Source of the DNA: Thermomicrobiaceae bacterium
GTDB lineage: Bacteria; Chloroflexota; Chloroflexia; Thermomicrobiales; Thermomicrobiaceae
NCBI GenBank assembly: GCA_007122555.1
Contig: SKTL01000288.1
Location: 1 to 8,084, forward strand
DNA: 8,084 nucleotides
Direction: 5' to 3'
The translations under genes were made by a program, and so were the position numbers. Under the pieces are notes generated by a model, which did no database searches, had not been told where the DNA came from, and saw only the letters and a program-made list of their open reading frames with translations. Shown here piece by piece: positions 1 through 6,095 of the stretch (the stretch's first letter is position 1; each line of letters begins with the position of its first letter).

Positions 1-44
1 ATCATCCGGAGCAAACTACATTCGCGGTTTCACAAAATGCGGTC

Positions 45-64
45 CAGTCTCGCGGGCGAGACTG
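45..64 (+). terminator. Hairpin, possible terminator of an upstream transcript
   Basis: An 8-bp perfect stem (CAGTCTCG at 45-52 pairing with CGAGACTG at 57-64) closes a 4-base loop. The bases after it (TATCCTTGTC) are only mildly T-rich, so this is a weak rho-independent terminator at best. It lies about 140 bases before the first gene and could end a gene outside the window or sit in the 5' leader. The sequence is symmetric, so the strand is not decided. Confidence 0.35.
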
Positions 65-202
65 TATCCTTGTCTGCAAGTATAACGCTGTTTTCCGCTC
101 AGCGGGCTTTATTCGAGCGCGTTGACACGGATCTGGACTGATGTCGTGTTTCGAGGGGCGTGTTCTCACGGGACAGGGACCTAACAGGAATGGAGTTCGC
201 AG

Positions 203-1213
203 GTGAAGCTTGCCGATATGCCGACGTTTCCGCTGGCGCAGTTGCCAACCCCGCTGATGCCGGCCAGGAATTTGTCCGCGGCGCTTGGCGGCCCGGAGAT
301 TCTGATCAAACGGGATGATCTCACCGGCCTCGCGCTCGGGGGGAACAAGACACGCAAGCTGGAGTATCTGATTGCCGATGCCCAGGCTCAGGGCGCGACC
401 CATGTGATTACGGTTGGCGCCGTCCAGTCAAACCATTGCCGTCAGACGGCGGCGGCGGCCAGACTTGCGGGACTGAACTGTGTCCTCGTGATGAACGCAT
501 CTTCGAACGATCCGGATATTCAGGGAAACTTCCTGCTGGATCATATTCTTGGGGCCGAGACCCGCATCGTCACGGACAAATCTCAACGGCAGCCGATGAC
601 GCTGCAAGTGGAAGAAGAGCTCAAGGAGCAGGGCTACGTTCCATACCAGATCCCTGGCGGCGGATCGAACGCAATCGGAGCGGCGTCCTATGTCGCCGCG
701 ACGTATGAGTTGATGTCCCAGATCATCGACCAGGGCTCCAGCCCGACGCGGCTGTACACAACGAGCAGCGCGTCCGGGGGTACGCATGCCGGACTGGCGC
801 TGGGCGCAAAACTGGCTGGCGTCCCGTACGCGGTGCATGGTGTCTCGATCGAACGACCGGTAGACCAGTTGAAGTCGATTATCACGCCGCTGGCGAACCA
901 GACAGCCGAGTATCTGGGTCTTGATATTCGCCTGGATGAGTCCGACGTGATCATCCACGGCGACTACACCGGCCCGGCATATGGAGTGGCGACCGAGGAA
1001 TGTCTCGAAGCGATCCGAATGTGCGCCCGAACAGATGCGCTGCTGCTCGATCCCGTCTACACCGCCAAGACGATGTCCGGCATGATTGATCATATCCGGA
1101 CGGGACAGATCGGTTCGGACGAGACGGTAATCTTCCTGCATACCGGTGGCGTGCCGGCGGTTTTCGCTGACACCGATTCGATCATTCCGGCGATGCAGGT
1201 TCCGGGCATCTAG
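203..1213 (+). CDS. D-cysteine desulfhydrase / ACC deaminase family PLP enzyme
   Basis: A 336-residue fold-type II pyridoxal-phosphate enzyme of the ACC deaminase/D-cysteine desulfhydrase family, cytosolic, of normal family length. The motif GGNKTRKLEYL contains the predicted PLP-binding lysine, K49 (aligned with K51 of Pseudomonas ACC deaminase). Residues 75-82 (QSNHCRQT) form the substrate-pocket loop, and SASGGTHAG is the glycine-rich phosphate-binding region. Two positions that separate the activities are T287 (in DPVYTAK, where ACC deaminases have Glu) and T314 (in HTGG, where they have Leu). Both favour D-cysteine desulfhydrase (D-cysteine to pyruvate, H2S and ammonia; DcyD-like) or a related sulfo-lyase over ACC deaminase. 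The start is GTG, with GGAG at 192-195 placed 7 bases before it; Met6 lacks a ribosome binding site. A small membrane protein gene follows 4 bases later. The family call is secure; the exact substrate is inferred. Confidence 0.9.
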   Translation: MKLADMPTFPLAQLPTPLMPARNLSAALGGPEILIKRDDLTGLALGGNKTRKLEYLIADAQAQGATHVITVGAVQSNHCRQTAAAARLAGLNCVLVMNASSNDPDIQGNFLLDHILGAETRIVTDKSQRQPMTLQVEEELKEQGYVPYQIPGGGSNAIGAASYVAATYELMSQIIDQGSSPTRLYTTSSASGGTHAGLALGAKLAGVPYAVHGVSIERPVDQLKSIITPLANQTAEYLGLDIRLDESDVIIHGDYTGPAYGVATEECLEAIRMCARTDALLLDPVYTAKTMSGMIDHIRTGQIGSDETVIFLHTGGVPAVFADTDSIIPAMQVPGI

Positions 1214-1217
1214 CGCG

Positions 1218-1403
1218 ATGTTGAACGATCCAGGCGTCCGCAGGAAGCTCGCCGTTATCGGCCTCGTTCTGGGTTCGATCGGCGTGGCGAGTGTCCTCTG
1301 GGCCGTGTTCTTCGGGGATGCCGAATGGTGGACGCTGATCGTCCTTCTGCCAGTGCTGGCCGTGATGCGCAGCATGCTTCGTCTGGCCCGGTCCAGCCGC
1401 TAG
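1218..1403 (+). CDS. Small two-helix membrane protein, unknown function
   Basis: A 61-residue protein with two predicted membrane helices (about residues 11-33 and 36-52), a basic N-terminus (RRK at 8-10) and a basic, arginine-rich C-terminus. No family is recognised. The start ATG lies 4 bases after the desulfhydrase stop and has no Shine-Dalgarno of its own, so translation probably depends on ribosomes ending the upstream gene. The reading frame is open further upstream inside the desulfhydrase gene, but that part is an out-of-frame shadow. The strong inverted repeat at 1445-1479 follows 41 bases after the stop, fitting the end of a two-gene transcript. The hydrophobic pattern with a charged tail supports a real protein; any link to the desulfhydrase is unproven. 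Confidence 0.65.
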   Translation: MLNDPGVRRKLAVIGLVLGSIGVASVLWAVFFGDAEWWTLIVLLPVLAVMRSMLRLARSSR

Positions 1404-1444
1404 CGGGATTCGCTCCGGAAGTCAATCCGCTCGACTGACCATAC

Positions 1445-1479
1445 ACGAAACGCCCCGTGGCTAACACGGGGCGTTTCGT
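1445..1479. terminator. Bidirectional terminator between convergent genes
   Basis: A perfect 15-bp inverted repeat (ACGAAACGCCCCGTG at 1445-1459 and CACGGGGCGTTTCGT at 1465-1479) closes a 5-base loop GCTAA. It lies 41 bases after the small membrane gene (+ strand) and 35 bases past the tatC stop (- strand), exactly where a shared terminator is expected. The stem carries an AAACGCCCC/GGGGCGTTT pattern, giving a short U run within its own 3' arm, but no long U tract follows on either strand. Confidence 0.8.
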
Positions 1480-1514
1480 CTCGTTCTGATTCTCATGTGT
1501 CGATTGCGGGCGTA

Positions 1515-2348
1515 TTAGCGGTCCTCGCCGGTCTCGTCCGAGCCGGTTTCAGCTACCGGGGTTCCGCCGATGCCGAAGCGCGCCAGGATGATACCGAGTT
1601 CATAGAGCAGATACATCGGAATTGCCACCAGCAGCATGTTGAATGGATCCGGCGTCGGGGTAATGATTGCTGCGGCGGTCATACAGCCGACGAGCATGAA
1701 CTTCCGGATTCCGGCGAGTTTGTCGGCGCTGACAATGCCCAGTTTCACCAGCAGGAAGATGACCACCGGCATCTGGAAGACCAGGCCGATCCAGATCATG
1801 AGCGTGAAATAGAAGCTGATGATCTCGCTGGCGCGGAACGCCGGATCGAAAACGTCGCCGCCGTATCCTCCAGCGCCGAATCCAGAGAGGAAGTTCAGTG
1901 CGCGTGGAATAACGATGAAGAATGCGAACGCCATACCGGAGACGAACAGAAAGCTCACCGGAATCAGCGCCAGCCGCAGGTAGTGCCGCTCTTCGTTGGT
2001 CAATCCCGGCCCGAGAAACGAGATGAGTTGATAGACGAGCACAGGCATCGATAGCGCGACGGCGATATAGAAGCCGATGCGCATGAACGTGGCGAAACCC
2101 TCAGTCGGGCTGATGAGCGTGAACGATTCCAGCCCGGAAAGATTCGCCATTACATCCAGTAATGGGAACGCAAGAATGAGACCGATGACGAAGGCGATCG
2201 CGATAGCGATGGCCGAGTACAGAATACGCTGACGGAGCTCCTCGAGGTGCTCCTGAAGCGTCATCTCCTCAAATATGTCTTCTGGTCCCGGCTCCGGAAT
2301 CATCGGAGCGTCGGTCCGACCTCGAACGCGATCGATGATACTAACCAT
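1515..2348 (-). CDS. tatC: Sec-independent protein translocase TatC
   Basis: A 277-residue polytopic inner-membrane protein, the core twin-arginine signal receptor of the Tat system for exporting folded proteins. Six hydrophobic helices are evident. Family landmarks are the cytoplasmic HLEELRQR at 34-41, the periplasmic SPTEGF at 80-85, FLGPGL followed by ER at 111-121, and ITPTPDPF at 229-236 with the conserved acidic D234. The TM4 position that is Glu170 in E. coli is Gln192 here, a known alternative. The N-terminus is about 20 residues longer than in E. coli; the next Met (M29) has GAGGAG directly touching it, too close to act as a ribosome binding site, so the ATG at 2348 with nearby GAGG is kept, although the start is not certain. 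It follows acpP by 96 bases on the same strand. No tatA/tatB is in the window. Confidence 0.96.
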   Translation of the reverse strand: MVSIIDRVRGRTDAPMIPEPGPEDIFEEMTLQEHLEELRQRILYSAIAIAIAFVIGLILAFPLLDVMANLSGLESFTLISPTEGFATFMRIGFYIAVALSMPVLVYQLISFLGPGLTNEERHYLRLALIPVSFLFVSGMAFAFFIVIPRALNFLSGFGAGGYGGDVFDPAFRASEIISFYFTLMIWIGLVFQMPVVIFLLVKLGIVSADKLAGIRKFMLVGCMTAAAIITPTPDPFNMLLVAIPMYLLYELGIILARFGIGGTPVAETGSDETGEDR

Positions 2349-2444
2349 AGCCTCAGCTCTTGTTGTGCTGACCGGGCCGCCGGCGGATGGGCCGTCGGTG
2401 GCGCTGGTTCGAATGACGGTGTCGAGAACCCGGCCAGATCGCCG

Positions 2445-2693
2445 CTACGAGGACGTGTTGGCGTTCTCCTGGATGAAGTTGATCGCATCGCCAACGCTGA
2501 CGATGTTGGTCGCCTCTTCATCCGAAATCTCGATGCCAAATTCTTCCTCGAGCTGCATGATCAACTCGACCAGGTCCAGTGAATCCGCATTAAGATCCTG
2601 CACGAACTCGGCTTCACGCGTGACTTTCTCTGTCTCGACGCCGAGTTGCTCAGCCACGACTCCCTGGACACGCTGAAAAAGTTCGTCCGACAC
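2445..2693 (-). CDS. acpP: Acyl carrier protein
   Basis: An 82-residue, strongly acidic acyl carrier protein of usual length. It carries growing acyl chains on a 4'-phosphopantetheine arm during type II fatty-acid synthesis in the cytosol. The attachment serine is S38 in the motif [10 protein letters not shown], followed by the recognition helix ([19 protein letters not shown]). The start is the GTG at 2693: AGAGGAGG (2699-2706 on the + coordinates) sits 5 bases before it. The frame extends to an ATG at 2786, which would give 31 extra residues unlike any ACP, and a predicted promoter lies inside that extension, so the longer form is rejected. No fab genes are adjacent; nusB is upstream and tatC downstream. 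Confidence 0.96.
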   Translation of the reverse strand: MSDELFQRVQGVVAEQLGVETEKVTREAEFVQDLNADSLDLVELIMQLEEEFGIEISDEEATNIVSVGDAINFIQENANTSS

Positions 2694-2753
2694 CCCTGCC
2701 TCCTCTAATCGTATGTTCTTCGTGAATCCAACTGATCGTCTAAACGCTTCGGT

Positions 2754-2783
2754 ATTATGCACATTCTTCTCTGCCGGGGGCAA
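2754..2783 (-). promoter_or_regulatory. Predicted sigma70-type promoter for acpP
   Basis: On the minus strand, TTGCCC (+ coordinates 2778-2783) and CATAAT (2754-2759) are separated by 18 bases, matching the consensus at 4/6 and 5/6 positions. Transcription would start near 2747, leaving a leader of about 53 bases before the GTG of acpP. Its position between nusB and acpP suggests acpP-tatC can be transcribed separately from nusB. Found by eye only. Confidence 0.45.
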
Positions 2784-2833
2784 CATGTGCGTCGCAACGT
2801 CTTCCGGAGCTGGCTACCTTCCGCGATACACGG

Positions 2834-3256
2834 TTAGTGCGACGACGCCAGTCCGTTGGCGATCGTCCCCAGCACACCGTTGACAAACTTGCCCGAGTTC
2901 TCACCGCCGAATTGTTTGGCGATCTCGACCGCCTCGTTGATCGCGGCTTTCATCGGCACATCGGATTCTCTGGTCAATTCGTAGATGGCGATGCGCAGAA
3001 TGTTGCGATCGACAGCTGGTAGCTGGTCCACCGGAAACGTTGGCGCCGCGTCACCGATCTGCTGATCGATCTTCTGCTGGTCCGTCTGGATGCCGGTGAT
3101 CAGCCGCTCGACATAGCGGCGAACGGGCTGCGGTTCGCTCTGATCCTCAAGATATCGCTGCAGGACATCGCTGACCTCATGCCCGGCAATATCTGATTCG
3201 TAGAGCACCTGAAGCGCCAGTGTCCGCGCCTGATGTCTGGTATTTCCTACCGTCAT
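2834..3256 (-). CDS. nusB: Transcription antitermination factor NusB
   Basis: A 140-residue all-helical protein of typical NusB length. NusB binds boxA RNA together with NusE (ribosomal protein S10) to form the antitermination complex on rRNA operons. Recognisable segments are the N-terminal [16 protein letters not shown] (about 7-22), the central [15 protein letters not shown], and the signature [20 protein letters not shown] with NGVLG near the C-terminus. The ATG at 3256 is preceded by GAGGAG (+ coordinates 3267-3272) with a 10-base gap. The next gene on this strand, acpP, starts 140 bases downstream. No clear promoter was identified in the 277-base gap upstream; a TACAAT at 3376-3381 lacks a convincing -35 partner. 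Confidence 0.96.
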   Translation of the reverse strand: MTVGNTRHQARTLALQVLYESDIAGHEVSDVLQRYLEDQSEPQPVRRYVERLITGIQTDQQKIDQQIGDAAPTFPVDQLPAVDRNILRIAIYELTRESDVPMKAAINEAVEIAKQFGGENSGKFVNGVLGTIANGLASSH

Positions 3257-3463
3257 GTGGGATTCACTCCTCGGCCGTGTGCGCGTGTTCGTTCGACTTG
3301 TTGCGTTCGACTCCTGAATGGGGATGATGCAGGCGGTATCTCAGCGTTGAATCAGGAGAGATCGTTCATCCTGCAATTGTACCTGTCAGGGGGCGGGAGT
3401 GCGTATTGATCAATCACCATTCTCCCGAGAGCCGGGGGACGACTTCATGGCGCAACTCAATAC

Positions 3464-3484
3464 GGCCAGCCGTTTTGGCTGGCC
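3464..3484. terminator. Intergenic hairpin, candidate terminator of the 47-residue gene
   Basis: A perfect 8-bp stem (GGCCAGCC at 3464-3471, GGCTGGCC at 3477-3484) with a 5-base loop GTTTT. It lies 49 bases beyond the stop of the small minus-strand gene and about 207 bases upstream of the nusB start. No U tract follows on either strand, so it may be a pause site, an mRNA-stabilising element or an inefficient terminator. The remainder of the gap 3257-3533 shows no ORF or RNA gene. Confidence 0.45.
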
Positions 3485-3533
3485 TGACTAATCCGTCAAC
3501 TGTGCGGCGCCGGATTGGAGCGCTATCTGCTGT

Positions 3534-3677
3534 CTAGAGTAATCCGTGGCTCGGCTCTGGCATGGTAATGATAATGGCGAAGATCCATGCGCCGATCACG
3601 AGGGCGGTCAGCAACACGACCGCGAAAATGATCTTCTTTTCACGCCCGGTTAGTGGTTTGCGTTCGCTGTCATCCAT
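3534..3677 (-). CDS. Small single-pass membrane protein, unknown function
   Basis: A 47-residue protein with a charged N-terminus (DDSERKPLTGREKK at about 2-15), one long hydrophobic helix (about residues 16-39, IIFAVVLL... to IIITM) and a short tail ending SHGLL. The positive-charge pattern predicts the N-terminus in the cytoplasm. AAAGGAG (+ coordinates 3689-3695) lies 11 bases before the ATG at 3677. The frame continues to an ATG at 3719, but that lies just inside the predicted transcription start and has no ribosome binding site, so the shorter form is preferred. No family is recognised. Having its own promoter, ribosome binding site and helix makes it a credible gene. Confidence 0.65.
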   Translation of the reverse strand: MDDSERKPLTGREKKIIFAVVLLTALVIGAWIFAIIITMPEPSHGLL

Positions 3678-3719
3678 GTCCGGAAGGCTCCTTTCCCCGT
3701 CACGCACCCTATGCGGCAC

Positions 3720-3748
3720 ATTCTAACCTATTGCGAAGCTGCGGTCAC
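3720..3748 (-). promoter_or_regulatory. Predicted promoter for the 47-residue membrane protein
   Basis: On the minus strand GTGACC (+ coordinates 3743-3748) and TAGAAT (3720-3725) are spaced by 17 bases, matching the sigma70 consensus at 4/6 and 5/6 positions. Transcription would begin near 3713, about 36 bases before the ATG at 3677, which supports that start choice. Confidence 0.45.
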
Positions 3749-3921
3749 GCCCGATTCTGTCGGGGTATGTCTGACAATGCCCTTATGCCGATGATCGCTA
3801 CCATCCGCCGAATAGCTGCCGCTTGCAGAAATGGTCCGGTTGCATTTAGGGTGTACCGCCGTGAGCAGGCGCGTGAGGCATAGCGCTTCATAAAGCTATC
3901 TGAAAGGGGAGTTCAGCGCGT

Positions 3922-4224
3922 ATGTGGGGTTGGAAAACAGTCGAGCGACAGGTAAGTCCGTCCGTCTCGATTGCCGGGGCGCGGGAGCGGCTCGGCGCCG
4001 AGGGGTTTGAGGAGCAGAGCGGCGATTCACGTCACGCGACCTTCAAGCGGAATGGCACACGTTTGACAACATCGGGTGATCGCACCGAGCTGGAAGCCGC
4101 AATCGCGGAAACCGATTCCGGACTGGTTCTCCATCTTCGGTATGGCGCGTTTGTCCTCTTTGATACCGGCGATCTCGAGCAGATTGCCGATGAGCTTGCC
4201 GAAAAGCTGAAACCCGCGACGTGA
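3922..4224 (+). CDS. Unrecognised 100-residue cytosolic protein
   Basis: A 100-residue soluble protein with no signal peptide or membrane helix. The ATG is preceded by AAAGGGGAG (about 3903-3911) at a 10-base distance, a good ribosome binding site. Visible pattern: an amphipathic helix around residues 17-29 (IAGARERLGAEGF), alternating strands around 37-51 (RHATFKRNGTRLTTS), a hydrophobic strand pair around 67-81 (GLVLHLRYGAFVLFD) and a C-terminal charged helix (DLEQIADELAEKLK). This suggests a small alpha/beta domain. No catalytic motif or metal-ligand cluster is evident and I recognise no family. Its stop is 6 bases from the stop of the convergent fumarase beta gene, with no independent terminator. 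The antisense ORF over the same stretch is a serine/arginine-rich shadow. Confidence 0.75.
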   Translation: MWGWKTVERQVSPSVSIAGARERLGAEGFEEQSGDSRHATFKRNGTRLTTSGDRTELEAAIAETDSGLVLHLRYGAFVLFDTGDLEQIADELAEKLKPAT

Positions 4225-4230
4225 CGATCG

Positions 4231-4785
4231 CTAATCGCGATACCGGGTCGGCGCCGTTTCGTACAGATCGTTGCCGCAGGCATCGTTGATGACGAAGACC
4301 GGAAACGCGTCGACCTGGAACTCGTAAATCGCCTCGGGGCCAAGGTCCTCGAAGGCGATCACACGGGATGCAGTAATCCTGCGGGCAAGCAGAGCTCCGC
4401 TTCCGCCGATCGCCGCGAAGTAGATTGCTCGATGCTTGCGAATGGCTTCGCGGACTTCCCGGCTCCGGTACCCTTTCCCGATCATTCCCTTGAGCCCGTT
4501 TTGGAGCAGTTGCGGGGTGTATCGATCCATCCGGCCGCTGGTGGTCGGTCCGGCCGAGCCGACCGCCATTCCCGGTTTTGGCGGGGCCGGGCCAACGTAG
4601 TAGATGATCTGTCCCTGAAGATCAAGCGGCAGCGATTCTCCGGCGTCCAGCATCTCGATCATTCGCTTGTGCGCTGCGTCGCGGCCGGTGTAGATCGTGC
4701 CGCTGATCAGGCACTGGTCGCCAGCGCGTAGCTGATTGATGTGCTCTTCAGTGAGCGGAGTTGTAATCCGGATCGACTCGGTCAT
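4231..4785 (-). CDS. Fumarate hydratase / tartrate dehydratase class I, beta subunit
   Basis: A 184-residue protein matching the beta (C-terminal) domain of class I iron-sulfur hydro-lyases (fumarase class I, L-tartrate dehydratase), which reversibly hydrate fumarate to malate or dehydrate tartrate. Family landmarks are GTIYTGRDAAHKR at 29-41, GPTTSGRMD at 79-87, GLKGMIGKGYRSREV, YFAAIGGSGAL and, near the C-terminus, GPEAIYEFQVDAFPVFVIND followed by GNDLYE. In two-subunit enzymes the alpha subunit supplies the cysteines of the 4Fe-4S cluster; no alpha gene is present in this window. The start ATG overlaps the CNNM stop (ATGA, 4782-4785), with GAGGG 3 bases upstream, so the two genes are translationally coupled. 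Family assignment is firm; fumarase versus tartrate dehydratase cannot be decided here. Confidence 0.92.
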   Translation of the reverse strand: MTESIRITTPLTEEHINQLRAGDQCLISGTIYTGRDAAHKRMIEMLDAGESLPLDLQGQIIYYVGPAPPKPGMAVGSAGPTTSGRMDRYTPQLLQNGLKGMIGKGYRSREVREAIRKHRAIYFAAIGGSGALLARRITASRVIAFEDLGPEAIYEFQVDAFPVFVINDACGNDLYETAPTRYRD

Positions 4786-6095
4786 GTTCCCTCATTATGA
4801 TCGCTGGATTCCGGATCGACGTCCGGATCTCCGGCAGCTGGTCTTGGAACTCGCCGGACCCGGACCATGTTGATGCGCTGACCGCTCATCGAGAGAATGT
4901 GGATCTCCAGATCGTCAGTCTGGAAGGCGTCGCCGGGATCCGGAATCCTGCCCAATTGCTCGAAAATGAACCCGCCGAGCGTGTCAGCGTCACCTGTTGG
5001 AAGCTCGAGATCCATCGCCTCATTGAAATCCGGAATCGAGATGGCGGCATCGACGACGGCTTCCTGGTCGCTCATCGAGCGGATCAGACGTCGCTCGGCG
5101 CCGTATTCGGACGTGATCTCCCCGACGACTTCCTCGATCAGATCTTCCAGCGTGACGATTCCCGCGGTTCCGCCGTATTCGTCGATCACCACCGCCATCT
5201 GCGTTCGACGTTCGCGCATCTCGTTCAACATGGAGACGATCGTCTTTGTCTCCGGAACGAAGAGCGCAGATCTCATAGCGTCGCGTGCTTTCATCGCGGT
5301 GTCTCCACTGTGAGCCCGCAGCAGGATGTCCTTGGCGTGAACGACTCCGATGATGCTGTCCATGTCGGTCTCGTATACCGGCATCTGGGTATACCCCTTG
5401 ACGGCAATCGCTTGCGCGATGTCGGCGATGGTGTCGTCCGCCTGCACTCCGGTGACGTTGATCCGGGGCATCATGATCTCGCTGACCTCGGTCTGTTCCA
5501 GTTTCAGCACATTGCGCAGGATCTCGGTTTCCGCCTGACGCAGGACACCGGCTTCCTCCCCCATCATGATGACCGTGCGAATCTCCTCCTGGCTGAGCGC
5601 GCGATGGCGATTGCTGGCTCCCGCCAGCGAGGCGACGGCTGAGGCGATCCAGGTCATCACCACTGCGACCGGTTTGAAGAGCAGGTTGAATAGCTCGAGA
5701 AGCGGTGCGTAGATCTGGGCCATTCGCTCGCCGTGGCGAATCGCGATGGTCTTGGGGGTTATCTCGCCAAAGATCAGCAGGGCGAGCGTGATGACGATCG
5801 TGGCGACCAGCGCGCCTGCCTGTGCGCCCAGGTACTGTGACGCGAGGACAGTAGCAAGTGCCGCCGACCCAGTATTGACCAGATTGTTGCCGATCAGAAT
5901 GGTGACCAGCGTCTCCTCCGAGCGGTCAAACAGCCGGCGCACACGGTGAATGCCGCGCGTTCCGATGTGCTCCAGATGCCGGACCCGGATCTGCTGCAGA
6001 GAGACGAATGCGGTTTCGGAGCTGGAGAAGAATGCGGAGAGAATCAGCAGGGCGATCAACGCGAGAATCATCAGTGTGCCGCTATCGACGTCCAT
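4782..6095 (-). CDS. CNNM/CorB-type transporter (DUF21-CBS-CorC domains)
   Basis: A 437-residue membrane protein of the HlyC/CorC (UPF0053) family, related to eukaryotic CNNM proteins and bacterial CorB, implicated in Mg2+/Co2+ export. Domain order: DUF21 transmembrane domain (about 5-190) with FSSSETAF at 23-30, IGNNLVN at 68-74 and GEITPK at 110-115; an acidic helical linker; a CBS pair (about 205-330) with MMPR at 208-211, GVVHAKDIL at 250-258 and DEYGGTAGIVTLEDLIEE at 305-322; and a C-terminal CorC_HlyC domain with TLGGFIFEQLGRIPDPGD at 372-389. The tail (about 420-437) is acidic and disordered. GGAGG lies 6 bases before the ATG at 6095 and an in-frame stop lies upstream without another start, so the start is firm. 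The old name hemolysin is misleading. Confidence 0.94.
   Translation of the reverse strand: MDVDSGTLMILALIALLILSAFFSSSETAFVSLQQIRVRHLEHIGTRGIHRVRRLFDRSEETLVTILIGNNLVNTGSAALATVLASQYLGAQAGALVATIVITLALLIFGEITPKTIAIRHGERMAQIYAPLLELFNLLFKPVAVVMTWIASAVASLAGASNRHRALSQEEIRTVIMMGEEAGVLRQAETEILRNVLKLEQTEVSEIMMPRINVTGVQADDTIADIAQAIAVKGYTQMPVYETDMDSIIGVVHAKDILLRAHSGDTAMKARDAMRSALFVPETKTIVSMLNEMRERRTQMAVVIDEYGGTAGIVTLEDLIEEVVGEITSEYGAERRLIRSMSDQEAVVDAAISIPDFNEAMDLELPTGDADTLGGFIFEQLGRIPDPGDAFQTDDLEIHILSMSGQRINMVRVRRVPRPAAGDPDVDPESSDHNEGT

Noticed and set aside
122..127. Perfect TTGACA upstream of the desulfhydrase gene
   Set aside because: No acceptable -10 hexamer occurs 15-19 bases downstream. A TATAAC at 81-86 has only a 3/6 -35 partner, so no promoter is called.
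428..1375. 315-codon minus-strand ORF opposite the desulfhydrase gene
   Set aside because: Arg/His/Cys-rich composition with no recognisable domain; it is the antisense shadow of a well-supported enzyme gene.
1497..2054. 185-codon plus-strand ORF opposite tatC
   Set aside because: Rich in Glu, His and Gln from antisense reading of membrane-helix codons; TatC on the other strand is unmistakable.
3376..3381. Minus-strand TACAAT as a nusB promoter
   Set aside because: No -35 element at 16-19 bases; a TTGATC is 26 bases away, too far.
3653..3883. 76-codon plus-strand ORF in the gap before the 100-residue gene
   Set aside because: No ribosome binding site, Cys/Arg-rich, and it overlaps the promoter and start of the better-supported minus-strand 47-residue gene.
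4804..4834. Clustered CCGGATC repeats near the CNNM C-terminus
   Set aside because: Two 7-base copies within codons for an Asp/Pro-rich tail; explained by coding of a low-complexity segment and not by an independent repeat element.
4797..5642. 281-codon plus-strand ORF opposite the CNNM gene
   Set aside because: Asp/His/Arg-rich shadow with no domain; the minus strand carries a full DUF21-CBS-CorC protein.
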